A stretch of 64,000 nt of DNA from Spodoptera frugiperda (GCF_023101765.2 NC_064221.1:9543465-9607464); one strand, 5' to 3'; shown: positions 23,598 to 36,095, numbered from the stretch's first letter. Notes: a model not told the origin generated them from the sequence alone. Translations and numbers: made by a program.

Positions 23598-23772
23598 TTT
23601 TTTGTGGGGCGAAAATCATTCAATGACTTCTCCCGCTTTGGGCAAGGCGAGAGGGAGTGTCAGACTCTTACTGACTAAAAACCACTACGTTCCTATTTCT
23701 GCTTTTCGACTCAGAGTTCCGGTAATCGGCTAGTCAGTCGGCAGCTCTGGGTCGGCATCATACCTTCTGGGC
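23598..23772 (+). repeat. Family A SINE-like repeat
   Basis: GGGGCGAAAATCATTCAATG, CTTCTCCCGCTTTGGGCAAG, AGACTCTTACTGACTAAAAA, AGTTCCGGTAATCGGCTAGT, ending in a longer tail with CTTCTGGGCCCCAAAC. Confidence 0.75.
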
Positions 23773-26500
23773 CCCAAACATAATAATATTATGGAGGCTA
23801 TAATTGTGCCAGTAGGACAATAAGTTTGTCCTTTAAACATGAGTATCTTAACATTTATGATAAAATTGTGGCATTACGCATCTCTTCATCGGTTTTGGTG
23901 AATAACAGGTAACACTGTTATTTTTAAACTACAATTTATAACAAGAAGATTAGGATCTGATGTGAAGATAACTCTTGGAAAAAAATGAGGTTAAGATCGA
24001 AATTTTAATTGGACTGATGCAAAGGAATTCAAATTGGCTTAACTGATGGTAAAATTTAAATTAACACAATTAAGGATTCCAAGCAATAAAACTTTTATTT
24101 TATTACACTTACTACCAAAAAAAGTTGATGAAAACGTTAGAATTAAATTAGACACACTAGACCTTCCTCAATACATTGATATCTTTTTACAAAAAAACAC
24201 ACAACAATAATCATTTTGTGATTATTATTTTTCATCTATGTAATCAACATAGACGTCATATTAGTAGTTATCATTTATTATTAGTAGTTAATATATTCTG
24301 AGTAAAAACCATGTCTAAATAGATGTAGTTTAGTACTAGCCTTCCAAATAGGTGGAGTGTCGAATGACCATGGTTAATAATGTGATTAGCAGAGGTTGGA
24401 TGCGAAGAGCTAAGACTGAGCTTAGTGGTATGCTATTGGAGGTTACAGAACTCTAGTTCAGTCTAGACATAGGTCTAGCAGTAAACACATGGGCTGATAG
24501 TAATGACGATGATGATGATGGTAACGGGATTCCCTAAAACACGTATGATATTATAAACTTAGAATATTAATTTGTAGTAAAATGTGGCTTTCCTTTTCCG
24601 CAATTTCTAACGTCACAAGCGAATAGGCATGGATAGTATTAAGTTATTAGAGCGTACATATAAAATAGATGATTACATAGATTAGTGTACCAACATAAAT
24701 ATTACATAGCAAAAGAATTTGCGCTTATGTTCCTATCATTTTATTCATCTTTATCACGTGAAGGCGGTATTAAAATTTTATGATGAACACTAGTTACTTG
24801 AGAAGAAAAAACTAAGATGACATAGACCTAGTATAATTTCTCTAGATACGAAATTCCAACCCGCATTGAGCAAGCGTGGTGATTAATGCTCAATCCTTCT
24901 CCGTGTGAGAAGAGGTTTTAGTCAGCAGTGGTCATTTATAGGCTGTTGATATGATATGAATTTCTAAAATTGGTAAAATTATTGGTCCTCACTAAACAAC
25001 AAATGAGACAGATCAACGATGTCCAAATTAGTTAACACCGAAGAATATGCTAAAATTTTCGAAACCAAAAATACAGCTCCGAACGTCATCGGAAACAGTA
25101 AAAAATAAATACCAATAAACATTCAACTCAAAACGCAGACCTCACAGTTAACTTACGCAATGAATGTAACTGTAAAATGCAGCATATAAATCTAAATATA
25201 AGAGCAACAGGAAACTACAAAGCGTTAAGCAACGAACTCATTATTCATGAAATTATGCCATTTTTTCAAACAGATATCGGACTAGAAGATAAGTTTTTAG
25301 CCATTGACAAAAACTCTTAAGGAAGATATAAAACTTCCGTGTATGAGGGAAATGGTTTATGCCGTAATAAACATTATAAGTATGGTTAATATGGAAAAAG
25401 TGAGAGAAATATAACGGTGCCAAATGAACAGAATGCTGGTAATGCGTGGTTATGTGGAGAAATCGAGTTTAAAGCATGTAAAATTGGGTGGTTAAAGACT
25501 TAGTACTTGGTATTTTTTGGAGAGATTTGACATAAACATAGTACAGTCATATTGAGAACCTCCTCCTTTTCAGCAAAGTCGGTTAATTTCATAAATAAGA
25601 GTGACATCCCTATAGATTAAAGATTGGTAAAGAGGCCAAAAAATAATTATTTAAAACGCTAGAAACAAATGGTTTCATTTGTACAAAAAAGTCGAATAAC
25701 AGCAATGCATCTGTAAATCTAGCGGTACATGTTAGGTCAATTTTATCAATCACTATTAACTGCGTTTACCCGTTCGATTAGTCTATGTCGACAATGCAAA
25801 GATGTCTGTTTTGATCCATAATCTCTTTGCCTACGTCATAGTCATTGATGTTTGAAATTCATCACTTTGTTGCGTGACAATTCGGAAGCTTATGGCAATT
25901 CCAAACAGTACGATTAGCGATTAACTGGTCCAGACAAGTTTTTTGATATTCATGCTCATTTTACTAATATAAGTAACCCAAAAAGTCTTAAAAACTGTTC
26001 ATCACTTTTTCATCATTGACTACCTCTTATAAAATCCCAGTTAATTGTATTTTTTTTTTGTATCTTTTAATCCAATAACGTGGACAGTGAAATTTTTTGC
26101 AACCTAAATTAGAGACACAATTTTCTGGTCGATTAGAAAACTGATTAGCTATGGCAACTCATCAGAGTTTGAAGCAAGATAGATCGACGACCTCTTCACT
26201 AACTACATCGCGTCTTTAGTGAGTAAGCGCCTGAGGGCTAAGACGATTTCGGAGGTGCTCATTTTCGTGTAATTAAATTAACTTTCGTTATTTCTTCTTT
26301 GCTTCTGTATTGCTCAATTAATGCTGTTGTATAGTTGTCCCTTGACAAGTTGGCGTGCTTTTGTTAAGGAGTGACATCTTTTATTTCTTTAGAAAATAAG
26401 TGTTATATTCAACTGTCCAATATATTGTTTCTATAAGTGTATTGATATTGACTTAAGCTGTAGATCAATTAAATAATTAAGGTTTATCCATTAATAGACA
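23773..26500. other. Long AT-rich stretch with coding-like fragments
   Basis: Plus-strand stretches 23990-24215 (includes TFILLHLLPKKVDENVRIKL) and 25180-25520 (includes ALSNELIIHEIMPFFQ and NAGNAWLCGEIEFKACKIGW, with two stops) read longer than expected but match nothing I know. A reverse family K tail is at 25540-25590. I see no splice-bounded gene. Confidence 0.3.
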
Positions 26501-26504
26501 TTAG

Positions 26505-26660
26505 GCTGCGCGACGTCGCTGCGTCTGCGTAAGCTGCTCACGATATAAAGTCTTTCTGTGAGTCGAAACTAGTAGCTTTTCTCCATTATACGTGAGTAAA
26601 CCGTGATTTTTTAGTTAATTTAGTTGTCTCACGATAGTTATTATAAAAATATATGCTGTA
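26505..26660 (+). repeat. Family G repeat, second subtype
   Basis: GTCGCTGCGTCTGCGTAAGC, GTGAGTCGAAACTAGTAGCT, TTTTCTCCATTATACGTGAG, TTTAGTTGTCTCACGATAGT. The same order is at 34035, 41355 and 44610. Confidence 0.65.
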
Positions 26661-27590
26661 GATTCTTATTCAAGATCTTGATTCACATAAAAGTATGTAT
26701 TCTATTATAAAATTCATCAAAACTAATTCGACGGTCTAGCATAAAGCTTTCTTTCATTTAAACCAAACTCACTTTCCCATTTCTAGCACATCAGTCAAGA
26801 TTTTCTTTAACCATTTATCATATTAAACGTATACACACAATAGCCCGTAAAATAATGAGAAACTTACATTGGAGAGCTGTGGCCACTAGTGCATCATAAT
26901 ACTGACGATCATGCAAAATCTGTAGAACCGTCATAAGCACTAATTATAAACAACGATTTATATGCAAGATTAGATGAAAATGATAAATGTGAATATTGTA
27001 GTCGTATAGTTAACAGTGATGCTGGAAGCAATGATAAAATAGCCGATTAGGATGTGCTTGTTAATAGAAATAATTGGTTGTCAGTAGTCATTGCAATGAA
27101 AAATATTTAAGACTTTGAATAAGTAGATATAAAGACCAAAGTGGCTTAATTAAAATTAGATCTTTTAGATAGAACTAAAAAATAGGTGTATGAATAAATT
27201 AATTAGGAAGATGAACATTAGTTACCATTTGTAAAAAGTTTAAGTTTAAAAAACATTGCTATTGTAAACGAACAAATTCCTATGAAACTTGTTAACTAGT
27301 TTGTAAAACAAAATAGAAAAATTCAATCGAACAGGCAACAATTGTTGTTCTATCCTTCCGCATCGCCACACAAAATGCCTTTTACGAGAGCTGAATTTTA
27401 ATTCATAGCGGGTTCCAATTCAATTGAGTTAAAAAAAAATAACATGGTGACCGATTTTCAAAGCTATGTCGTTTTGTATGCAAAAAAACTACTTAGTTGA
27501 TAAAGTTGTGAACATGACTACCGGGTAAAAGATTTTGGATTAAATCCAGGTTTTGGGTAATGAATATTTGGGTTTGATGAGTGCAGAAAT
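26661..27590. other. No gene seen
   Basis: AT-rich. A short coding-like plus-strand run at 26940-27050 (includes LDENDKCEYCSRIVNSDAGS) ends in a stop. Unassigned. Confidence 0.3.
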
Positions 27591-27596
27591 CCTTAT

Positions 27597-27720
27597 ACTG
27601 CCGTACTCAGATTCATTTAATGTTTACTTAACCCAGTCTTTAGCAATTGTTTTCGGACCAAATAGATACGGTACTAAAGAATACTTTAAGTATTCATTAA
27701 ATGTGTCTAAGTACGGCAGT
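27597..27720. mobile_element. Palindromic MITE, family H, copy 1
   Basis: ACTGCCGTACTCAGATTCAT on the left is mirrored by ATGTGTCTAAGTACGGCAGT on the right. The interior includes CAATTGTTTTCGGACCAAAT. A second copy is at 46320-46413. Confidence 0.7.
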
Positions 27721-29025
27721 ACGACCCAAATCTGGAAACTATAGCCTGTGATTATCTTTAAGATTATCCTCTAACTTAGATTTAGTCTTCTTGTGAAGAC
27801 AAAGTAATGGAAGCATTAGGGAAGTTAGTGACAATATAACACCACTTTTGATATTACTCTTGGCACAATGACTTTTGCGGCGAAATGTCCGTATCCGATT
27901 CTCGCACAGAATATGTCTTGTGTTAACATGTGATTTATACGTTTGTAAATACATATAAAAACTAGAACAAATACAATTTCAGCATACCTCTTTCACTCAA
28001 TCTTTTTCAACCTGGGACATTCACATTGATAGTAGAATGACAAAACAACATTACTACATTTGCTACCTCTTTTACTTCTCCAGGGAATAAAAGCTCTACT
28101 GTTGTTTAGTTACATCATTTCGCATTGTGCGATAGTTTGCGCTGCTCTGAACAACGACAATTGTCACAAGAGACGTGAATTCAAACTAGTAACTGTATGC
28201 AACCAACCAGATCCAGTTGTGGAATAAATTACTATTTCGTGCATTTGTTTTTATGGGAGTCTCTGAGGATTTTGTTTGTCTGTTTGATATATTGTTTGTT
28301 TTGAAATATTGATTGGGATGAGAGGCATGTTTGACTTCAGTTTTGGCTTATTCAATTCAATAATTTTCGATTTTCGGTATAGGTCCTTGTTTGTATATGT
28401 GAGTATCTCATTTAATATGTGAAGGTGTGTCCAGTGCTTTGGTGTGACCCCTAAACCAGCATGATTTTATAGCTACTATGGTATTATTTTGGCTGGTTTA
28501 GATATGTCTATCTGGAAGTCATTGGCGAAGTATATGGCTATTTCATATAATTATATATTATGTTGTATTTGGCATTGCAATCCACAAAATCAGATTAGAA
28601 CACTCCATCACCAAAATCAGTCACCATTACATGTTTATGTAAATCAATCGCTTTAATCGCTGCATTATTTTGTTACTTATAAACTGAACATTGAACAGTT
28701 TTGTTCAATACCAGCGGCTAGCGCTTTACGGTACTGATTTAGCGGTTCGATAGTTTTGTTTAGAATTCAATTATGCTGGAGAGCAGTGACCTGCTGTATG
28801 CAATGCAATGCTCATTGCCGCAGTAACGTTGCGAGTATTTAATCGGAATATGTTCGGAATATCACGGTTTGTTTGTTTTACAATTAGATTCTGTAATGAT
28901 GAGGATTGGAAATGTCATTTAGTTTGGCTTTGTGCAGAAATTGTGGATTTAATAGCTGGAAAATTTAGCAATGCTGTAATGATTCTGTGATTGGAATTGT
29001 AACATGTCAATTATTAACATTGTAT
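27721..29025. other. No gene seen
   Basis: AT-rich, with incidental ORFs only (one of 60 codons at 28808-28990). Confidence 0.35.
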
Positions 29026-29029
29026 TATT

Positions 29030-29172
29030 TTTAAGAGGGAAAAATCATCCAATGTCTTCTCCCGCTATAGGTGCGGCGGAGGGAGTGTTAAACTCTTACT
29101 GAATAAAAACCACCCTGTTCCTACGGATGCCTTTCGGTAAATCCACTAGTTAGTTCGCAGCTCCGAAGAACA
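29030..29172 (+). repeat. Family A SINE-like repeat
   Basis: AAAAATCATCCAATGTCTTC, CCCGCTATAGGTGCGGCGGA, AAACTCTTACTGAATAAAAA, GCAGCTCCGAAG end. Confidence 0.7.
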
Positions 29173-29790
29173 GAGCTGTTCTTAATATTAATTTATCATC
29201 AGTTAAATATGATGACCTATTGCTATATACTTTTTTTCTTCTTCTCACTTGCTCCAAGTTCCGAAGCTTTACAACTATTCAACCAAGACATATTATGGTC
29301 TTTTGAAAAATCCGTATTGTCAGAATCATTCCATCAGATAATTGTACGAGCACAGCTTTCCGTAATCCGTAAACATTGAACAAGCAGCTTATTAATTTTG
29401 TGAAAGTAGGTTTACTTGCCAACGAGCCGAGCAAACGTTCATTAAGATAAAAATAATCGTTTTATTATAAATTGTTATAGTTATTTTAATTATTTTGTTG
29501 CCTTTTCTTAGTGAAGTGTCAGAAAAATAAGAAAGTAAATAAGAACGTGGTTTCTTTTGCCTGGATCTTACCCAAGTGGGTCGAGGTCAATGCTGAGTGC
29601 TAACTAGATGAGCTTAGTTTTAGTAGCTACGGTGTCAGCTGATTGGCTGTGACTTGAAGAAAGCCTTTATGTTTCTATCATCGTGTTTAAATTAGCTGTC
29701 GTGATCAGTAATTTTATAGAAAAGATTGTATATACTGTTGTTATTTTATACATAACTGGTTAATCTCAAACTCGGTAATCATCCAATGGT
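29173..29790. other. No gene seen
   Basis: No repeat family or exon recognised. Confidence 0.35.
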
Positions 29791-29794
29791 TTGG

Positions 29795-29872
29795 CTCGTT
29801 GAAAATGCCTACGGCATTAAGCCTACCTTGTACACATTAATGTACATGAAGAGCTAAATAAATAAATAACAT
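29795..29872 (+). repeat. LINE 3' tail, family M
   Basis: GAAAATGCCTACGGCATTAA, GCCTACCTTGTACACATTAA, ending (AAATA)n. Confidence 0.6.
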
Positions 29873-30119
29873 GAATTTCATTAAAAATACTTTATAAAAA
29901 TCTTTTCGAGACAGCAAACAAATCAGTCAACGACGTACTTTAAAATTAAAAGCAATACCGTTATTTTCTAATTAAATTCAATTACTTTCGTAAATAACAC
30001 TAGGTTTCATGACCTCTGAATCAATTTGCCGTTAACTTATACCTAAGTGCGAATATCAAACATAAAAACGAGATAATTAGCAAATGATCACTGTAAACAA
30101 ACCATGTGGTCTGCATAAA

Positions 30120-30330
30120 TTTGTTTGGCCCAACATAGCTCCTTGCGGCACACCGCCCCAGTGCTCATCAAATACGAGTGCTGAATAACAAACACCACCT
30201 CGTTATGGTCTCCTAGTACGTTCAGAACAAAATCGCTGCATAACACGTTTTTGACCTTCCCGACATGGCGAATAAAATGTTAAAAAACCCACAATGAAGT
30301 GTCGAAAGCATTCTAATGTACCACGCAACG
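30120..30330 (-). pseudogene. Reverse transcriptase fragment of a non-LTR retrotransposon
   Basis: Minus-strand translation gives GGVPQGAMLG at about 30164-30131 and NAFDT at about 30312-30298 in another frame. These match RT motif B (GVPQG) and motif A (AFD). They lie about 55 residues apart in the right order, as in LINE polymerases. Frame changes and stops show decay. Confidence 0.6.
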
Positions 30331-31195
30331 ACTGGTGGACTTTAAAAAGGATCGACGTGTTATACTTTCCACGTATATTAATGCATTTTATTTCTAGAAT
30401 TTCACTGGATTCCTAAAAACAGTGTGTTGGGTTGGATTTTAAGTGTTAGCATTGAAAATCTAGTCATGTTTCCGAAGACAGATGGGTGCAGATTTACAAC
30501 CGAATTGTTCTCAAGAAGGAAAATGGATGCACTACGGTGGTATGACTCAGGTAAAAAGAATTCGAACTGTTTAAAGCTATTTTATAAAGAGAAAGCATGT
30601 ACAATACATCTATTTAAAAAAGATCGCCATTAAAACGTGCTTTTAACTAATTTTAACTTCAATGTCTACATAATTTCTGTTGTGTATAAAAATTACATAA
30701 GTTATTCATTAGCTCAAGTCCTTTGTTGATCATGTAGTTGCAAAGTTGCTCCGCAGTAATACAAGAGCAATTTTTGAATTAGAAAAATTGAAGTATCAGT
30801 TTTATACATTAAAAAAATGTATTGTTACAAGCAGCTTGGAATTTACAGATCATAAAACAATAACAAAGAAAGCAAATAAAACAAAAGTAAAAGAAATAAG
30901 TGTAACTGTCGTACGTAGAGACATTTAATGATTACTTAAACTATTCCTTTGTAACGATTTTGTTCCAAAAACTAGGGGTAAGTAAGAATTACTATAATTA
31001 AATTACTCTGAGTACGGTAGTAACACTTTAAAATAACATCAATTCTTTATTTTATTCGCGTCTTAATTGCAATATAGCTGTTCAGAATATCACAAACTAG
31101 TTTTTTCTGTTACTCTTATGAATGAACCGATTAGCGTCTAGATTTTATTTAGACTGCCAATTTATCTAAAATTTATAGTCTATTAAAAATTTATT
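30331..31195. other. Two short unassigned plus-strand ORFs
   Basis: 30424-30633 (includes RRKMDALRWYDSG before a possible CAG|GTAAAA donor at 30550) and 30715-30928 (includes FELEKLKYQFYTLKKC). Each has a plausible AG just upstream, so they could be exons or debris. I recognise neither. Confidence 0.25.
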
Positions 31196-31198
31196 CTA

Positions 31199-32517
31199 TA
31201 CTAGCTTTTGCCCGCGACTTCGTTCGCGTGGAATAGTGACTTCCGGCAAATTTTTGGTTTTAACCACATAGTTCCCGATCTCGCGGGATCTCTTCAAAAA
31301 TGAGATGTGGAAGATATTCCAGGGAACTCTTCAAAAATCAACATAATGAGCTCTGCGTTTGAATTTAATAGATGTATACTCACTTAGGGCATTGAAAAAA
31401 TAGTTTAAAAACGGACTTAAACTAACTTAAAACTAAAGAAAGCTACGAATTACGAATTTATAACAATTAAAAAAGAAACTATATTACAACCTATCCTCTA
31501 TGCTATAATAACCAAGCTTAAACTAAATAATTTAAAAGAAACGACTTAAATCTAATCTAATTAATTTATAAATTAGACTTACAATTTTATTAAAAAAACT
31601 AACTACAGTAACTACTACTAATCGATATCAAACTAAACCTACGTTAAATAGTTTAACCAAAAAACCAGGAAAACCCAACAAATAAACTTATTAATTGACT
31701 GAAACCAATTTAGAATATACGAAACAGCAGGACCACTACAGACAAATAATCATACGACTGATATACACTTTTTCTACGATAGTACCGAAGCGCTCGGCCG
31801 ATACCCAACCAAATGAATGTAACGAAACCATAGCGCGATCTATTTCGATCCCAACGCCATCTTTCGAGGATAAAGACAACTTGGATTATTTATTTATACT
31901 CCGTTCGGGCATTTTCTTTGTACTAAAAGTTTAATTATATTGATATTATTTTTTTCATACCTTTTTACTATTTATTTACTTTTTTCGATGAATTAAAACA
32001 ATAACATGAACCGAAGTCGTGCGACATAGAATTATTTATAAATAATTTATTTCTTATTTTTATTTTTTGATTTTTGAAATAAAAATATATCTATGTCCTT
32101 TCTAAGGTTCTAAACTATATCTGTACCAAATTTCAACCAAATCCGTCAAATAGTTGCGGAGATTAATGGTATAAGCATAGAATGTTCGACGTGATTCTTT
32201 AATTTGACATAACTTTTTTATTTATGAACCGATTGACATGAAACAAACACTAAATGTAAATTTAAGCATCCCACAATATATTCGTGAAAACCGCATCCAA
32301 CTCGGATCACCCGTTTCTGAGATTAGCGCGCACAGACGAACAGACAAACAGACAAACAGACAAACAGACAAACAGACAAACAGACAAACAGACAAAAAAA
32401 AAGTTAATTACATTTTTGGGTTCGACATCGACATAACAATAACCCCTGCTATTTTTTTATTTTTATTTTCAATGTACAGACAGCACTTTTCTACGATTTT
32501 ATTATATGTATAGATTC
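31199..32517 (+). mobile_element. RTE-type non-autonomous retroelement, full-length looking
   Basis: Opens ACTAGCTTTTGCCCGCGACT, TCGTTCGCGTGG. The middle is AT-rich and non-coding. A CCAAATTTCAACCAAATCCG block, a tandem of CAGACAAA and GGGTTCGACATCGACATAAC follow, ending TTATATGTATAGATT. This order matches moth RTE-like 5' and 3' ends as I know them. The 79- and 91-codon ORFs inside it are not retroelement proteins. Confidence 0.55.
32333..32396 (+). repeat. Microsatellite (CAGACAAA)n, 8 units
   Basis: One CAGACGAA followed by seven exact CAGACAAA units, located where this retroelement family normally carries a primer-like tail. Confidence 0.9.
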
Positions 32518-33380
32518 AGACCTCTTAATCCTGTTAGCATTTTTGACACTTCATTTAATTATATTTAATTTTTATCTCTCAACTTATTGGTTTTGCTTAA
32601 TCGATGCAATTTGTCATATTTGGTTGTTTCTTTTTAAAATCAACTGATTGAATTATCTTCGGTCTGCTAGATACAAACAAGACTGATGGTAATTAGCTTA
32701 TTGGATATCTATTTTCTTTTCTTACTGTTTTAGCTTTCTCAGTCTTGAAGATTAGCTGTCATCTTCTTTCTTATACACTTCTTTGTCATTGATCTGGTAA
32801 AAAAGTTGTTTGATGCTGATTTGCCTTTGGTATTTTGTGATCATATTGTTTGTTTTCTTTGCCCAATAGTTTCAAAGTCAATGCATTTATTTCAATGAAT
32901 CCTAAATTAGGCATTTTTGAAACTCTATTACCCGCCGAGATACGAATATTATAATATGGAACTTGACCGCTATTTTATTTAACTACTATTAATTATTATA
33001 TGACATTGTAAAAAAATTACAATCATCTACATTATTTATACGTATAACTAGTTTTTGCCCACAGCATCTTTTGCGTTAAGAAGTATTAGTATTAATGGAA
33101 TTTATCAATTTTTTTATTTGAGGATGCCTACGTAATAGAATAGCTTTATGCATGTAAAGTCTGAGCCCGATCGGTTTAGAATTGATAAAGTTTTATACTA
33201 ACTTTCATTCCTTATTTTTATCCTCATATGAGTGAAATTGATCAAAATCCTTTCCTTTCTAAGCAGATGCCTACGTCATAACATCTACCTGCATGACAAA
33301 GTTCAGCCCAATCCTTCCAGTGATTTGGGATGTGTGTTGATAGACAGTCAGTCAGACAGTCACTTTTTAATATTATCGAT
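32518..33380. other. Retroelement debris, no gene
   Basis: 33045-33200 and 33285-33365 hold CTAGTTTTTGCCCACAGC and AGACAGTCAGTCAGACAGTC, typical SINE/LINE tail sequence. The 148-codon ORF at 33232-33678 runs across this debris and the adjacent hairpin, so I do not call it a gene. Confidence 0.4.
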
Positions 33381-33383
33381 GGT

Positions 33384-33524
33384 TGCGAGGCTAATTGATC
33401 TGACCGACATTTTTTTGCGATATTTATTTATATACATAATCACCTTTTTTTCTCCTTCGAATGATGTTGTATATAACTCAATATCACAAAAAATGTCTAT
33501 TAGATCAATTAGCCTCTCAACCGT
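33384..33524. repeat. Short inverted repeat, arms 23 bp
   Basis: GGTTGCGAGGCTAATTGATC at the left is mirrored by GATCAATTAGCCTCTCAACC at the right, with about 95 bases between. Confidence 0.65.
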
Positions 33525-33849
33525 CAATATATATTTAGATGTTATCCAAAGCTTGCAAGAGCAAGTCCATTACGTACTGTTCCGATTCCAGCTACATTCA
33601 TATCATCTAAACGCAAGCCTCGATACATTTATAACCGCGATTCATATCGAACACTTTAGCATTAGTATTGAATTGTGAATGCATTATTATCATTTTATCC
33701 GCTCACTTCGTGTTCCAAAGCGACTATTGTGCCAATAATGGCTCGATCTGGTGTACTACTTTGTGGACTTTTAGTCTAGTGGTTACTAGTGAAATTGTTT
33801 AGCAAACAGCTTAGGTTTTGTATGAAGTGTAGTGTTATTTGATTTTGCA

Positions 33850-34024
33850 GAATATTTAGCTTCTGCCAACGGCTTTGTTCGCGGTTCTGTGGGGTAAAAA
33901 GTGTCCTATGTGTTATTCCAGACCACAATCTACCGCTGTTTTAAATTTAATCCTGATCCCTTCAGCTATTTTGACGTGATTGAGGAACAAATACACAAAC
34001 ATTCGCATTTATAATATTATGAGC
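33850..34024 (+). repeat. Family J SINE-like repeat
   Basis: GCTTCTGCCAACGGCTTTGT, CCTATGTGTTATTCCAGACC, CCTGATCCCTTCAGCTATTT, GCATTTATAATATTA end. Confidence 0.75.
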
Positions 34025-34034
34025 TCTAGTAGTA

Positions 34035-34200
34035 TGTCGCCGCGTCTGTGCACGCTGCTCATGATGAAGAGTCCCTCTGTGACTCGAAACTAATTTACCT
34101 CGAAACTAGTAGAATCTGTTGGCGAAGTCCATTCATTTGCGTGAGTAAACCATGATTTTTAGTTAATTTAGTATGTCTCACGATAGTTATTAAAAAAAAA
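34035..34200 (+). repeat. Family G repeat, second subtype
   Basis: GTCGCCGCGTCTGTGCACGC, AGTCCCTCTGTGACTCGAAA, GCGTGAGTAAACCATGATTT, GTCTCACGATAGTTATTA. Confidence 0.7.
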
Positions 34201-34985
34201 TGTATGTTGTTCTAGATTGAACTAAGCTCCATATAAGTACCAGGGCACCATAGAATGAAAGAGTATTTTGTATACACAACTTTGTAGCTTTAGTGTCAAC
34301 TATCACAATACCCATTACGATGGTAATGTTGCTATAAAACTTTATACAATCTCATGCACTGACTCAAGATGGAGTATGAGCTGGTTTTTGATCCTTTTTT
34401 TGCTGTTTGCAATAAATTTTGTGTTGACTCTGATATAAATAGGATAGTATCTTTATTATGAGTGGTTTATATCAGAAATGGCTGCAAGGTCTCTGTGTAT
34501 AACTTATACTTATGTATGTGGAAATAAGTATGTTTTAGCTAACCAGTGTGGGATTTGGTTAGTTATTTTTGTGATGAATGTTTATAGACATAAAGGTCTT
34601 TAAATATAAAAATAAATTGTTATTTAGATAGAAGAATCGAATGCAGAATTCGCACTTAGATTTAGATTTCAGCCATGATCGTCCCACTGCAGGGAGTGGA
34701 ATTCGCAGTTAACATAAATTATTTTTAAGACTAATAATGAAAACGGAATGAAAGTGTTTATCATTCCTCAATATTTTTTAATGCGAATAAAAATAAATAT
34801 GAGATTTGTAGTTAATAGGATCTAGTCTAACATCGACTGTAATAAAAATAATTGGACTAAATTAATTGCAAATATTTTTATGTTTTAATACTAGATGTTT
34901 ATTATCCAACAGAACAATCAAAGTAGAAATAAAATGAAATTGCAATAGTTACCAATCTAGTTTCGATATCATAAATCTAAATCTA
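34201..34985. other. No gene seen
   Basis: AT-rich. CAGCCATGATCGTCCCACTG near 34670 resembles a known moth repeat core. Confidence 0.35.
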
Positions 34986-34988
34986 ATT

Positions 34989-35893
34989 AGCCGGGTCCAC
35001 ACCAAACGATCCATCGATCCCGCGATCCGCGATCCAGGATCGCAGAGCGTGGATCGTGGATCGTGTTAGGCCGATCCACTTTTGGAAACTTGCGATCCCA
35101 AATATGCGCTCCAAGCGATCCTAAGGCGATCCGTGATTCAGCCAGTCTAACTCTTGTACGATATGGAGTCACACGTACAACGGCGGCGTCTTGCCGTTGC
35201 AGCAGTAACTTTTATTTTGCTTAAATGCTTGCGCAAAAAATCACAAAAAAGAAAACGACGGTTTTGGGTGAAACAAATTTACAAAAATCGCTTGGAATCT
35301 GGGACTCAGCTGTACGCAGAGTTAGTGTCAGATAAAGTTGAACACAATTTTGCAAGAATGAATGCTAATCAATTTGAGATATTGTGTTAATTATTGAATA
35401 ACAAGCTAAGAAAGAATGATACAAATTATAGAGATGCCATTACTGTGAAGGAAAGATTATTACTAACATTGAGATTTTTAGCAACTGGAGATTCGTATGT
35501 CAGTTTGCAGTATCTGTTCCGCATTTCCAAACAGTCTATATCGATAATTATTCCTGAAGTTTGTGAAGCCATCATTGACCTGTTAAATGATTATGTAAAG
35601 GTAAGTAAAACCATACTTTATTACTCAATAAAAAAGTATTGTATTACAATCATAATTTAAAGAAGTGGATCGCGCGAACCAACACAACCGTCCACACCGC
35701 GCGCATCACGCAACTGAGGCACCTTTGATGCTGGCACAAAAACCGACCGCACACGGATCGCGCGAGGCAGGAGCGCGCGCTCCAATACGTGCGCATGGAT
35801 CGCGCGCGGCTCGTCCACACCGCCTGCATCTTTGGATCGCGCTGCTGCCGCGCGCGATCGGAGCGCGATGGATCGTCCGGTGTGGACCCGGCT
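34989..35893 (+). mobile_element. PIF/Harbinger-type element, internally deleted
   Basis: The termini AGCCGGGTCCACACC and GGTGTGGACCCGGCT are perfect inverted repeats with ATT on both outer sides (a 3-bp duplication, as usual for the superfamily). Both subterminal zones are crowded with GATC-containing words: GCGATCC-type on the left, GATCGCGC-type on the right. Between them lies only the N-terminal part of a Harbinger transposase. The catalytic DDE half is absent. Confidence 0.75.
35154..35600 (+). pseudogene. Harbinger transposase (HARBI1/ALP1-like) N-terminal remnant
   Basis: One frame throughout. About 75 codons from a start at 35163 end at an in-frame TAA (35388-35390). The same frame then continues with RLLLTLRFLATGDSYVSLQY and RISKQSISIIIPEVCEAI, the signature region before the nuclease domain of HARBI1-like proteins, and ends at a GTAAGT donor-like site at 35601. 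The rest of the transposase is missing, so it cannot encode an active enzyme. In live relatives this protein cuts and inserts the element together with a Myb-like partner. Confidence 0.7.
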
Positions 35894-35998
35894 ATTAAAG
35901 AATTCACAACATCTATAACAAAAGCTGTAATCAAAGACAACAATAAAAACGCTGAACGCCATTTTTTGTTCTAACCATAAAGTTTTAACTAAAACCTA

Positions 35999-36022
35999 AC
36001 CGGCCAGTAATCTACGCTGGCC
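35999..36022. repeat. Small hairpin CGGCCAG/CTGGCCG
   Basis: A seven-base-pair GC-rich stem around a 10-base AT-rich loop, just downstream of the Harbinger element. Confidence 0.4.
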
Positions 36023-36095
36023 GCAAATAAAAATATTAAAAAGTTTAATGACAGCGCGGGGTGGCGGGAGTGGATAAAAAAATAAAAAAAGCATC

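Noticed and set aside
32333..32396. CRISPR-like short repeat array
   Set aside because: It is a simple 8-bp microsatellite without spacers in a eukaryotic retroelement tail.
33232..33678. 148-codon plus-strand ORF
   Set aside because: It spans retroelement-tail sequence and an inverted repeat, and the translation has no recognisable domain.
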